This document shows, in pieces, positions 25,504-32,930 of a stretch of DNA of 44,878 nt. The notes under the pieces were generated by a model. The model did no database searches. It saw only the letters and a program-made list of their open reading frames with translations, and was not told the DNA's origin. Every line of letters starts with the position of its first letter. The stretch's first letter is position 1. The position numbers and the translations under genes are program-made. Origin of the DNA: Euryarchaeota archaeon SCGC AAA252-I15 (lineage in GTDB: Archaea > Altiarchaeota > Altiarchaeia > IMC4 > SCGC-AAA252-I15); assembly GCA_000402775.1 (NCBI GenBank), contig AQSC01000053.1, positions 1 to 44,878 of the forward strand, in the 5' to 3' direction.

Positions 25504-26790
25504 ATGGTTGATTTAAAGCCTTTTTCGGGTGTACGCTACAATCAAGAGCTTGTCAAAGACTTGGAAAGCGTTGTCTCTCCACCCCACGACGTAATCGGAA
25601 GGGAAGAGCAAGACAGGCTCTATGACAACTCACCGTACAATATCGTGCGTTTAATCCTAGGCAAAAGCCTTCCAGGTGATGGTGAAGATTCAAACCAATA
25701 CACGAGGGCTTCAGAACTTTTAGCGGAGTGGATAGACGAAGGCATATTAGTCCGAGACCGTGAACCCGCCATCTACGCTTACGAGCAGGAATTCAGTTTA
25801 GACAATGGTTTGAGGGGAAAACAGCTTGGCTTTATCGGTCTTGTGCGACTGGAGCCTTTTGAAAACGGGGTGATTCTCCCTCACGAGCGGATTATTTCCA
25901 AGATGAAGGAGGATCGGCTGAATCTTATGAAGGCTTGTCACGCCAACATGAGTTTGATCATCACCGCATACTCCGATAAGGAGGGTGTGACTTCCAAATT
26001 GCTCTCGGAAGGCGCGGTCAACGAACCCGAAATCGAGGTTTCATTCGAGGGTGTAGTCCACAGGATTTGGATGATAAGCGACCCTCGCGTCCTTACGACT
26101 TTCCGGGAATTCTTTGCCTACAAAAAATTATACATCGCAGACGGCCACCACAGGTACACCACAGCACTCGAATACCATAAAAAATTCGACGGGACTGAGA
26201 AGAGCGCCTACATGATGATGTTCATGCTCAACATGGAAGATGATGGAGTCACAATACTTCCAGCCCACAGGGTTTTAAAAGCGATTGACGGTTTCGACGC
26301 TGAAAAATTGAAGGAAACTCTTTCACAATACTTTCAGGTTCAAGTCATTCCGAGAGCTGACTCCGAGAAGTTTTTCAAGGACTTGGATGCAGGCAAAAAA
26401 GACAATTTTTTCGGAATGTATTCTGGAAACGGCAGCATGTATCTTTTAAAGCTTAAGGATGAGGATGTGATGGACGAGGTAGCGGGAGACAACCCCGCCG
26501 TCTGGCGTAAAATGGACGTCATCATACTACACTCGCTAATATTAAACAAAATCTTGGGTGTCGATTGGAACGAATATGCAGAACGGGAAGACCTGGTTTT
26601 CGTGAAAGAAAGGCAGAAAGCACTAGAGCTCGTCGACTCCAAACAGTTCCAAGTCGCATTCTTCCTGAACCCGACGAGAATGCAGCAAGTAAAAGAAGCC
26701 GCAAAACAAGGAGAACGAATGCCCCAAAAATCAACCTACTTCTACCCGAAACCGCTTTCGGGACTCGTGATACACACGTTCGACGAATAA
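25504..26790 (+). CDS. DUF1015-family protein
   Basis: A 428-residue member of the widespread DUF1015 family, whose activity is not established. Family landmarks are present: LKPFSGVRYN at the start, VVSPPHDVIGREEQDRLYDNSPYNIVRL in pieces, LPHERIISKMKEDRLNLM, and YIADGHHRYTTALEYHK, a conserved His-rich motif. ATG 25504 (MVDLKPF) is the family start; the frame is open from 25480 but the extra residues are unlike the family. In many bacteria this gene lies near serine biosynthesis or phosphonate genes; here it simply follows beta-RFAP synthase. Confidence 0.88.
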   Translation: MVDLKPFSGVRYNQELVKDLESVVSPPHDVIGREEQDRLYDNSPYNIVRLILGKSLPGDGEDSNQYTRASELLAEWIDEGILVRDREPAIYAYEQEFSLDNGLRGKQLGFIGLVRLEPFENGVILPHERIISKMKEDRLNLMKACHANMSLIITAYSDKEGVTSKLLSEGAVNEPEIEVSFEGVVHRIWMISDPRVLTTFREFFAYKKLYIADGHHRYTTALEYHKKFDGTEKSAYMMMFMLNMEDDGVTILPAHRVLKAIDGFDAEKLKETLSQYFQVQVIPRADSEKFFKDLDAGKKDNFFGMYSGNGSMYLLKLKDEDVMDEVAGDNPAVWRKMDVIILHSLILNKILGVDWNEYAEREDLVFVKERQKALELVDSKQFQVAFFLNPTRMQQVKEAAKQGERMPQKSTYFYPKPLSGLVIHTFDE

Positions 26791-26853
26791 GAAAAAAAAC
26801 TATTACACACAACACCACGAATCCGCACGAAAAAGCGAAAACAAGTAGGTTAA

Positions 26854-26870
26854 ATGTTGTTTTACAACAT
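26854..26870. terminator. Small hairpin at the left edge of the AT-rich island
   Basis: ATGTTG-TTTTA-CAACAT is a perfect 6-base stem with A/T-rich flanks, 64 bases after the DUF1015 stop and before the convergent island operon. It may end transcription from either side. It also marks the change to A/T-rich island sequence. Confidence 0.4.
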
Positions 26871-26912
26871 ATTACTTGGAGAGCGCCCTCAGAATATACA
26901 AAGCAGATATGT

Positions 26913-27113
26913 TTAAACTAATTCCCAGATTCTAGAAGGTCTAATTCTAATAAAACCTTCAATTCTTGTCTCTTGGGTTTTATCTCTCGCAGTATCTGCA
27001 ACAGGTCTAGGTTTATTTATTTTGTTGGCCCTTAAAAGAATTTTATCGAATTTGTCACAGATTCTTATCCAATCATCTTTGATATTGAATTCAATACTAT
27101 CTGGAGCGCTCAT
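26913..27113 (-). CDS. Small island protein, third gene of an unknown operon
   Basis: A 66-residue basic protein starting MSAPDSIEFNIKDDWIRICDKF. I recognise no domain. The C-terminal half is rich in Arg and Lys (RPVADTARDKTQETRIEGFIRIRPSRIW), suggesting nucleic-acid or partner binding, which is inference. Its start overlaps the end of the 131-residue gene by 17 bases, so it belongs to the same three-gene minus-strand unit. Confidence 0.5.
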   Translation of the reverse strand: MSAPDSIEFNIKDDWIRICDKFDKILLRANKINKPRPVADTARDKTQETRIEGFIRIRPSRIWELV

Positions 27114-27492
27114 TAACTAGTCCCCTCTCACTTAATTTATGAAGTATCAGGTCTACTTGTTCTATTGGTAAGGCTAATTCTTCGACTATGTCTAAATCAT
27201 CAATAGTGGTTTCACCAATATCCTTCCTTTTTTTAATGAGTAAAGTAATCTCTTCCTCTGCGTTATTATTTGATATCGAACGAATTGATATTTTCTGATC
27301 CCTTTCTATTTTTTTCTTGATTTGTGAAATTTCTTTATCAACCCTTCTTGTAATTTCAGAATCGATATAGTCCTGGATTAATTCTAAGTCCCATGCAACC
27401 TGTATTGGAGATGATTTTCTTACAGAGCCTATTGCTGGATCATACCAATCCTCTCTTTGTTCTACTTTTAAAACAGATGTCTTTCCAATCAT
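27097..27492 (-). CDS. Island protein with coiled coil and winged-helix-like C-terminus
   Basis: A 131-residue protein of unknown family. The N-terminus has REDWYDPAIGSVRKSSPIQVAW. The middle is a charged helix likely to form a coiled coil (about residues 40-85, DSEITRRVDKEISQIKKKIE). The end, DDLDIVEELALPIEQVDLIL followed by HKLSERGLVNE, looks like a winged-helix DNA-binding domain. It starts seven bases after the stop of the upstream 115-residue gene. A regulatory or DNA-binding role is plausible but not shown. A/T-rich codon use contrasts with the flanking core genes. Confidence 0.55.
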   Translation of the reverse strand: MIGKTSVLKVEQREDWYDPAIGSVRKSSPIQVAWDLELIQDYIDSEITRRVDKEISQIKKKIERDQKISIRSISNNNAEEEITLLIKKRKDIGETTIDDLDIVEELALPIEQVDLILHKLSERGLVNERSR

Positions 27493-27499
27493 CTTACAA

Positions 27500-27847
27500 T
27501 TATTCCAATAATTTTTTTAGTACAAGGCTGTTATTTGATGTAAGTTGGACTACTTTGTCCTTATAGTGTGAAAAAGAGGGATGCTCCAATACTAAGTTTT
27601 TTGCTTCTGATAGGTCTATTTTTATCCCCATCTTTTCTCCTTTCCTTATTTTTAATTTCTTTTCAGTTTCTTTGTGTTTTGGAACAATCTGAAATTGAAT
27701 TAATGAGACAATTAACTCTCCATCTTCAGCGAATATATCTGATAATTCCTTGGAGATATCCTTTTCAAGAAATTCATTTAAATTTAATTGTTGTACAAGA
27801 ACTTGTGTTGGATTAACAACCTTAATTTTTTCGCTAAGTTTTGACAT
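27500..27847 (-). CDS. Island protein of unknown function, first gene of the operon
   Basis: A 115-residue protein starting MSKLSEKIKVVNPTQVLVQQ. It is predicted to be mostly beta-strand, with DGELIVSLIQFQIVPK and KGEKMGIKIDLSEAKNLVLEH. There is no membrane segment and no family I recognise. It leads the three-gene minus-strand operon; TTTATACAT on the minus strand at about 27890-27898 is a possible TATA box. Co-transcription with a winged-helix-like protein and a small basic protein suggests a compact functional unit. Confidence 0.5.
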   Translation of the reverse strand: MSKLSEKIKVVNPTQVLVQQLNLNEFLEKDISKELSDIFAEDGELIVSLIQFQIVPKHKETEKKLKIRKGEKMGIKIDLSEAKNLVLEHPSFSHYKDKVVQLTSNNSLVLKKLLE

Positions 27848-27971
27848 CCCTACAGAGAAATTAGGACAACTATGTTAAAAAATACAATTGATGTATAAAT
27901 CAAGGCGGGCTCTTCGTAATACTGTCGGTCGCCCCGGTTGGGCTCCCTCGCTCGGCTTGCAGCCTCGCCAC

Positions 27972-28025
27972 ATAACAAGCGGTTAAGTGAAAAATTCTGC
28001 AGAATTTTTCAAAATGCTCGGTTAT
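27972..28025 (+). repeat. attC-like foldback site with a 22-base perfect palindrome
   Basis: ATAAC (27972-27976) pairs with GTTAT (28021-28025). AGCG (27978-27981) pairs with TGCT (28015-28018) with one G-T wobble. At the centre 27989-28010 is a perfect 22-base palindrome with TGCA in the middle. Outer box, spacer, inner box and central hairpin are arranged as in integron attC sites, and ATAACAAGC resembles the left side of many bacterial attC sites. Around it (27900-28110) is GC-richer sequence with repeated CGGTCG and CTCGC words and no gene. Confidence 0.5.
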
Positions 28026-28122
28026 TCGTCTCGCACTTCGTTTACCCACATTTGTTCACCGAAATATGCGGGGCAGTGATACTCCTTTTTTGGTTTGATG
28101 TTGAATGATTAATTGGATTTAG

Positions 28123-28779
28123 ATGGTACGACGTATTGTAAAAAAACCATTTGAGGTAAGTGGTGATTATCATACAACTGATGAGTTATTATTTACAATA
28201 CCTATTAAGCCCAAAACTAGTGAAGTAACTGGTATCCCTAGGGAAAACACCTTGATGGAAGAAATAATGACCTCAAAACCAAAGTCAAATCAGAGAGGTG
28301 AGGCCGTAAGGGAGTTATATAAACTACATAAGGATGGGTTGACTAAATTTTGTATTTTTATAGGAGTTGATAGTCCTGATTTACAGGAAGATTTGATTAC
28401 TGCGGTATTTATAGACTTATTGCAACGGGATATAGAATTTGACGAGAGTAGAGGGAAAGTTCGAAGTTTTCTTGATGGTATGCTTGTCAATCACTATAAA
28501 ATGTATGAAAGAGCTAGAAAAAGACGAGTTTTCCATGAACATCGCGCTGGTCGACGAAAATTAGTTGGAGTAGAAAGAGATGATCCAACCCTTACAGACT
28601 CTATGGATATCGAAGCCTTTACCGGACTTGAAAAATTACCCCCCAGACTATCAGAATATCTTGCATATCACATGGATGGACTGTCAACTGCTGAAATCGC
28701 CAAAAAAATGGGCGTAAGTGAAAGTGCTGTTTGGCAGCATAAACATAGAGTAAAAGGTTTTTTAAGGAAATTTAGTTAA
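28123..28779 (+). CDS. ECF sigma-70-like protein
   Basis: The 218-residue protein resembles bacterial extracytoplasmic-function sigma factors. Region 2-like sequence runs from about residue 62 (AVRELYKLHKDGLTKFCIF) through LQEDLITAVFIDLLQRDIEF and SRGKVRSFLDGMLVNHYKMY to basic ARKRRVFHEHRAGRRK. A region 4-like helix-turn-helix lies at about 165-217: LPPRLSEYLAYHMDGLSTAE, then IAKKMGVSESAVWQHKHRVK. Bacterial sigma factors bind core RNA polymerase, which archaea replace with TBP and TFB, so this protein is out of place. It may be a DNA-binding regulator or a product acquired from bacteria. The first 60 residues are unlike sigma factors. The gene is A/T-rich and lies between two attC-like sites. 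Confidence 0.68.
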   Translation: MVRRIVKKPFEVSGDYHTTDELLFTIPIKPKTSEVTGIPRENTLMEEIMTSKPKSNQRGEAVRELYKLHKDGLTKFCIFIGVDSPDLQEDLITAVFIDLLQRDIEFDESRGKVRSFLDGMLVNHYKMYERARKRRVFHEHRAGRRKLVGVERDDPTLTDSMDIEAFTGLEKLPPRLSEYLAYHMDGLSTAEIAKKMGVSESAVWQHKHRVKGFLRKFS

Positions 28780-28856
28780 TATACTACTGCCTCACATACT
28801 CTACGCCTCCCTATCGGTCGGCTTGCTTCGCTCCCATTGGTCGGTCGGTAAACAGC

Positions 28857-28935
28857 GTCTAAACGACTCACATTCGTTCGCCCTAATTCGCCTCCTACGG
28901 TCGCCGAACTTCTTTTACCCGCTTTTTGTTTAAAC
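28857..28935 (+). repeat. attC-like foldback site
   Basis: GTCTAAAC (28857-28864) pairs with GTTTAAAC (28928-28935) at seven of eight positions. Inside, GTTCG near 28875 pairs with CGAAC near 28905. The element is 79 bases, GC-richer than its flanks, and follows the sigma-like gene in the position of a cassette recombination site. TTAAACTCAATT at its right end (28930-28941) is repeated exactly at the next site. An alternative pairing TAAACAGCG with CGCT and GTTTA also exists. Confidence 0.42.
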
Positions 28936-28996
28936 TCAATTTGTATTGGGGGGTTATTTGGAGATAATAATCTGTTTGGGTTAAGTATTTATTGGG

Positions 28997-29896
28997 ATGG
29001 TTCGGTTGAGGAGATTAAATCTCCGGGATAAGAGATTAGGGGATTTGTGTTTTGAACTTGGTGAACGGGATTTAAAACTCAGATTTACTGGCTTGCCCCA
29101 ACCTGAAGAGATACGTGTTGATGATTTAGGCCGTATTAGGGATGAATTAGAATCTGGTTCCTTATTAAATGTTCCAACTCGGGCCTTGCGTAGTAGCTTG
29201 CGAGGGGTTTTGGATCACCATATCCATGAACTTGGAAGTGGTAGATCAATACTTGTGTCAGATAGTGAACCGGAAATCTCATTCGGATTACAACAGATAT
29301 ATGATGAGAGAATCTCAACTTTCCTATCTGACAAGCTGAAAGACCATAGTTTCATAATGGTGGGGGAAAAACACGGCCCAGAACAAGACCCACAAAAATG
29401 TGCAGTGGCCAAGTCCCTGGCAAGATTAAAGTCTGAGGGCTTAACCCATGTGGCTGTTGAATTGCATTCTGATATTCAGGAATTGGTAGACGGGCTTGAT
29501 TATGCATCACCAGACATCAAAGACGAGTTGAGGGGGTTAAATGCATCCCACCTGGAAGGATGGAGTGAAGGTAATCTTGAAATATTAATAGCGGCTAAAA
29601 AGGCATGTTTGAACGTCCTTTGTATTGATTTAGCACATAAATCGGATGATGATACGGAAAATGCCCGTTGGGAAAATAAACGGGATAAATGGATGCAAAA
29701 AATTATTGATAAGGAAGTAGCTCCAAAATGGATGAGATTAAAAAAAATGTTGGGAAGAAATGTTTCGCCCACAGGTAAAATGTTGGTATTTATCGGTTCA
29801 ACCCATTTACCTCGCAAACCAACCGATGAGGACGTTGATTACTTCCATTATGGAAAACACGTAACAAGGATAGGGCCCAGATTAATTAACAAATAG
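28997..29896 (+). CDS. Tiki/TraB-ChaN-EreA superfamily-like protein
   Basis: A 299-residue protein whose second half (about 112-290) has features of the Tiki/TraB/ChaN/EreA superfamily. FIMVGEKHGPEQDPQKCAVA gives the first Gly-Glu-x-His motif. THVAVELHSDIQELV gives the conserved Glu strand. Then come NLEILIAAKKACLNVLCIDL and a C-terminal LVFIGSTHLPRKP with the last Gly-x-x-His. Members include heme-binding ChaN, erythromycin esterase and putative proteases. The N-terminal 110 residues are leucine- and arginine-rich and unassigned. No signal peptide is seen, so it is probably cytoplasmic. The gene is bracketed by attC-like sites sharing a 12-base direct repeat. Confidence 0.62.
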   Translation: MVRLRRLNLRDKRLGDLCFELGERDLKLRFTGLPQPEEIRVDDLGRIRDELESGSLLNVPTRALRSSLRGVLDHHIHELGSGRSILVSDSEPEISFGLQQIYDERISTFLSDKLKDHSFIMVGEKHGPEQDPQKCAVAKSLARLKSEGLTHVAVELHSDIQELVDGLDYASPDIKDELRGLNASHLEGWSEGNLEILIAAKKACLNVLCIDLAHKSDDDTENARWENKRDKWMQKIIDKEVAPKWMRLKKMLGRNVSPTGKMLVFIGSTHLPRKPTDEDVDYFHYGKHVTRIGPRLINK

Positions 29897-29990
29897 GGTA
29901 TAAACGAGGTTGAGGATACAAAACTCGAATACTATGGGATATGATTAGCCCCAACGCACACTTCCCCACTCGCTTCGAGCGTTACTGCGA

Positions 29991-30079
29991 GTTTAATAGG
30001 GTGCAAACAACCACTTACGGGGGGGGGCCCAAACCACTCGTCTCCGGCTAACAATTTCATTCACCCTCTGGTGTTAAAC
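29991..30079 (+). repeat. attC-like foldback site with two perfect inverted boxes
   Basis: GTTTAAT (29991-29997) pairs with GTTAAAC (30073-30079) over GTTTAA/TTAAAC. Directly inside, AGGGTG (29998-30003) pairs perfectly with CACCCT (30062-30067). Spacers are zero and five bases. GTTAAAC fits the attC core GTTRRRY exactly. A run of nine G residues lies at 30019-30027. TTAAACTCAATT at 30074-30085 repeats 28930-28941. A separate hairpin ACTCGC/GCGAGT lies just upstream (about 29968-29992). Confidence 0.48.
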
Positions 30080-30094
30080 TCAATTCGGGCTGGC

Positions 30095-30322
30095 TTATTT
30101 TTTAAAGAATAATTTTTCTAGTTTTTTTAATTCGAGTATTGGTTTTTCATTAAATTCAGAATAAAACACTTCTCTTTTTTCTTCATCTTCCAATATTATT
30201 CGAAAATCGTCACTTTGGTTAAAACAACATTTAGGGGTTAGAAAGTGGTGATGCCAAGGTGTATCTTTTTGATTTAACTCTTCTGCTAAATCAATTAACT
30301 TTCCTATTTCAATCTTTTCCAT
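30095..30322 (-). CDS. Small island protein with a His-rich motif
   Basis: A 75-residue acidic protein from ATG 30322 (MEKIEIGKLIDLAEELNQ). The centre reads TPWHHHFLTPKCCFNQSDDF, where three histidines and two cysteines could bind metal. The C-terminus is a helix ILELKKLEKLFFKK. The frame is open to 30376 but the extra residues overlap the A/T-rich promoter region. I do not recognise the family. Imperfect inverted copies of AATTCGGGCTGGC flank it (30081-30094 and about 30357-30370). Confidence 0.5.
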   Translation of the reverse strand: MEKIEIGKLIDLAEELNQKDTPWHHHFLTPKCCFNQSDDFRIILEDEEKREVFYSEFNEKPILELKKLEKLFFKK

Positions 30323-30370
30323 GAATGATATTATGATAATTTGGAGATATATACACGCCAACCCGAACTC

Positions 30371-30419
30371 CTTCAAGCCCTTACGGGCTCTCAGTCCTCA
30401 GCCTTCGGCTTCGGAGGAT
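30371..30419. repeat. Pair of GC-rich hairpins at the right edge of the island
   Basis: AGCCC-TTAC-GGGCT is followed by a second foldback in which TCCTC pairs with GAGGA around GCC-TTC-GGC. They lie between the small His-rich gene and the glycosylase gene, where composition returns to core levels. They could be terminators for the minus-strand glycosylase transcript or the edge of the inserted region. Confidence 0.45.
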
Positions 30420-30438
30420 TTAACAGCGACTAAACTAC

Positions 30439-31185
30439 TCAATTCGACTTGGAATTCTTTTCTTCACATAACTCGTATACTGGACAGTCTTCGCATAGGG
30501 GTTTTTTCTTGCAATACTGTTTTGCGTGTTCGACTATCAGCGCGTGGAATTCATTATGTAGGGGTTTTTTTTGGGGAAGGTTTTCTTCGAAAAGCTTTTT
30601 CACTTCATCATATGACTCATCCCCGTTGAGAAATCCCAACCTTGAAAAAATTCGTTTAGTGTATGTGTCAACGACAAAGCTTGGTTTCTTCGCTGCATAC
30701 AGGATTATTGAGTCCGCTGTTTCAGGCCCCACACCCCAAATCGAAAGGAGGGTAAGACGAAGCTTTCCTTGGGGTAGGGACAGTAAGGCCTCAATGTCCC
30801 CGTCATAATCTGAACTCACAAAGTCTGCGAAACACTTGAGTTTCTCGGCCTTCACGTTATGGTAAAGCGAGGATTTGATGAGATTGGAAAGCTCGGACTT
30901 TGGAGTTTGAATTAATCCTTTAAGAGAGAGGACTCCCGCCCCCTGAAGTTTGGATACTGCTTTCTCGACATTCTTCCAGGAAGTAGACTGCGTCAATATC
31001 GCCCCGACACAGACTTCGAATTTATCGCCCGGAGATTCAGGCACCTCATAGTCTCCGGGATGATAACCTCCTTGAGGAAACTTTCCCTCACAATCCTTTG
31101 AAGTGACAGGCCACCACCCCTGAAACCCATACGCCTTAAAAAGAGCGTCATAAATCCTTAACAGACCTTCCCTTGTGGCGTCCAT
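30439..31185 (-). CDS. Endonuclease III-related DNA glycosylase (HhH-GPD, 4Fe-4S)
   Basis: Base-excision repair glycosylase of the helix-hairpin-helix family. VGAILTQSTSWKNVEKAV near residue 48 is typical of the MagIII/endonuclease III-related branch. The hairpin LLSIWGVGPETADSI is followed by the catalytic-Asp segment FVVDTYTKRIFSRLG. The C-terminus has a 4Fe-4S cluster, YCKKKPLCEDCPVYELC with C-x6-C-x2-C-x5-C spacing. A role on alkylated purines or oxidised pyrimidines cannot be separated here. Its start overlaps the end of the antiporter gene by about 40 bases, so the two are probably co-transcribed. Confidence 0.88.
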   Translation of the reverse strand: MDATREGLLRIYDALFKAYGFQGWWPVTSKDCEGKFPQGGYHPGDYEVPESPGDKFEVCVGAILTQSTSWKNVEKAVSKLQGAGVLSLKGLIQTPKSELSNLIKSSLYHNVKAEKLKCFADFVSSDYDGDIEALLSLPQGKLRLTLLSIWGVGPETADSIILYAAKKPSFVVDTYTKRIFSRLGFLNGDESYDEVKKLFEENLPQKKPLHNEFHALIVEHAKQYCKKKPLCEDCPVYELCEEKNSKSN

Positions 31186-32929
31186 CAAACTTATGTTCCA
31201 AAGACTTTAAGAAAGAGGGTTCATAGCGGTCTAAAAGCTCCTCCTCTTTTATGAATTCAAGCGATTTAATGTGGTCTCCCTTAAGGAGTATGACGTCCCG
31301 AGTATTGCGCATTGATTTTTTAAGCAGTTCTGACGCTTTTTCCCCGGAGAGCATTCGCGGGAAGAATACGTAGTCGGCTCCCATATCATACAGTTGGAGT
31401 GCTTGGTCGAGTGTTTCCACGGTGACAAAGACGAGTGCGTGTGGATTCAGCTTTTTTGTCTCCTCGATCAGGAGCATGCTGTCTTCCTCGTTCGCAACAG
31501 TTGAGATGACGACGTCGGCCCTATCCAACCTAATCCGCTTTAAAATCTCCACGTCGCCAACATCCCCGTAGACTGCGTGAATGCCCTGGTCTAAAAGAGA
31601 CTTGATTATCTCGGGGTTAAAGTCGACAACCAAAAAACGCTCATCCAATTCAAGGAGTGTTTTAATGACGTTGTATCCCATCCTGTGAGCCCCGATAACA
31701 ATTATGTGCTCGTTTGAAGGGTAGGAGTTAGACTCGAATACCTTAGCCTTCCTGCGTCCGAACTTTTCAAACAATATGAGAAACTGGTTCAATTTAACGT
31801 AGAGTTGGTTGTCGAATTTGATGAAATACGAGGTCACAGTGATTGTTATCAATGCAAGGAGTGCTGTCATCGAGAATACTTCAGGGGAGATGTGGCCCAA
31901 CCTCAATCCCGTTAACGCAATGATCATTGAAAACTCGCTTATTTGAGCGAGACTTATGGAAGTTAGAAACGCGGGCCTGCTTGAGTATCCGAAAGTCGAG
32001 ATGGTGTATATCATAAGAAGGGGCTTGACCGCAAGGATTAGTAAAGTTAGGACAAGAAGAGGCATCAGGAGAGTTGAGACATTCGTAACCATTATCTCCA
32101 TCCCTAAGGAGACGAAGAACAAGGTCGCGAAAAAATCCCTTAAGGAGTGGATTCGGCTTATAATCTCAAGGTTGTACGGAAACGTTGCGACGGCCACACC
32201 AGCTATAAAAGCCCCTATAGCCACTGAAAAACCGGATATGTAGGCAAGCCATGAAAACAGAAAGCATATCGACAAGGCCGTTAAAAACAAAAGCTCCTGT
32301 GATTTCGCCACAAACTTGAAAACCGGGGGAAGAATGAACCTTGACAAAAGAATTGCTATGGAGAATAGACCAACGCCTTCAAGAAGGGAGACTAAAGCCG
32401 TCTCCAAGTTCATCACGCCCGGGACTGACAGAATGGACAATACGAGTATTGCAATAACGTCTTCGGTTAAAAGTATCCCCAAAACCATCCTACCGTGAAG
32501 TGTGTCCAACTCCCCCTTGTCGGATAAAAGCTTGATCACCACCATGGTGGATGAAAACGAGACTACAAGACCCAGGTAGATCGCCTCAATAGTGGGAAAA
32601 CCGAAAAAACCCGCCACATTAAAGGCCAAGAAGAATAGGAACACACTCTTGACAATAGCGGTAACGGTCGAGACCATTCCAATATCCTTAAGACGCCTCA
32701 AATCAAGCTCTAAACCCACAATAAACAATAGAAAAGCGATACCAAACTCTGAAAGAATCTCTATAACACCCCGCTCCTCAATAAGGCCGAAGCCAATCGG
32801 GCCTAAAAGTATTCCAGCAGCCATGTAAGCCAAAACAAGAGGCTGCTTGAATATCCGGGCAACGTAGGCAAGACACGTAGCCGCAACAATTATCAAGCCG
32901 ATATCCCAGAAAAGGGTGAAGTCAACCAT
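31148..32929 (-). CDS. Kef/CPA2-type monovalent cation:proton antiporter with TrkA-N domain
   Basis: A 593-residue transporter with about 12 membrane helices over residues 1-380. The CPA2 pattern is clear: AYMAAGILLGPIGFGLI, IAFLLFIVGLELDLRRL, and SGFSVAIGAFIAGVAVATF. After a linker, a cytoplasmic TrkA-N (RCK) domain at about 405-530 starts HIIVIGAHRMGYNVIKTL and has VVDFNPEIIKSLLDQGIHAV, a nucleotide-binding Rossmann fold. A C-terminal tail of about 60 residues follows. It should exchange K+ or Na+ for protons with regulation by nucleotide or ions. It is flanked closely by the nuclease (upstream) and the glycosylase (downstream) on the same strand. Confidence 0.92.
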   Translation of the reverse strand: MVDFTLFWDIGLIIVAATCLAYVARIFKQPLVLAYMAAGILLGPIGFGLIEERGVIEILSEFGIAFLLFIVGLELDLRRLKDIGMVSTVTAIVKSVFLFFLAFNVAGFFGFPTIEAIYLGLVVSFSSTMVVIKLLSDKGELDTLHGRMVLGILLTEDVIAILVLSILSVPGVMNLETALVSLLEGVGLFSIAILLSRFILPPVFKFVAKSQELLFLTALSICFLFSWLAYISGFSVAIGAFIAGVAVATFPYNLEIISRIHSLRDFFATLFFVSLGMEIMVTNVSTLLMPLLVLTLLILAVKPLLMIYTISTFGYSSRPAFLTSISLAQISEFSMIIALTGLRLGHISPEVFSMTALLALITITVTSYFIKFDNQLYVKLNQFLILFEKFGRRKAKVFESNSYPSNEHIIVIGAHRMGYNVIKTLLELDERFLVVDFNPEIIKSLLDQGIHAVYGDVGDVEILKRIRLDRADVVISTVANEEDSMLLIEETKKLNPHALVFVTVETLDQALQLYDMGADYVFFPRMLSGEKASELLKKSMRNTRDVILLKGDHIKSLEFIKEEELLDRYEPSFLKSLEHKFDGRHKGRSVKDL

Positions 32930-32930
32930 A

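Noticed and set aside
27848..30438. tRNA or CRISPR array in the GC-rich island spacers
   Set aside because: No T-loop or anticodon-arm pattern was found, and the repeats are few, unequal and irregularly spaced.
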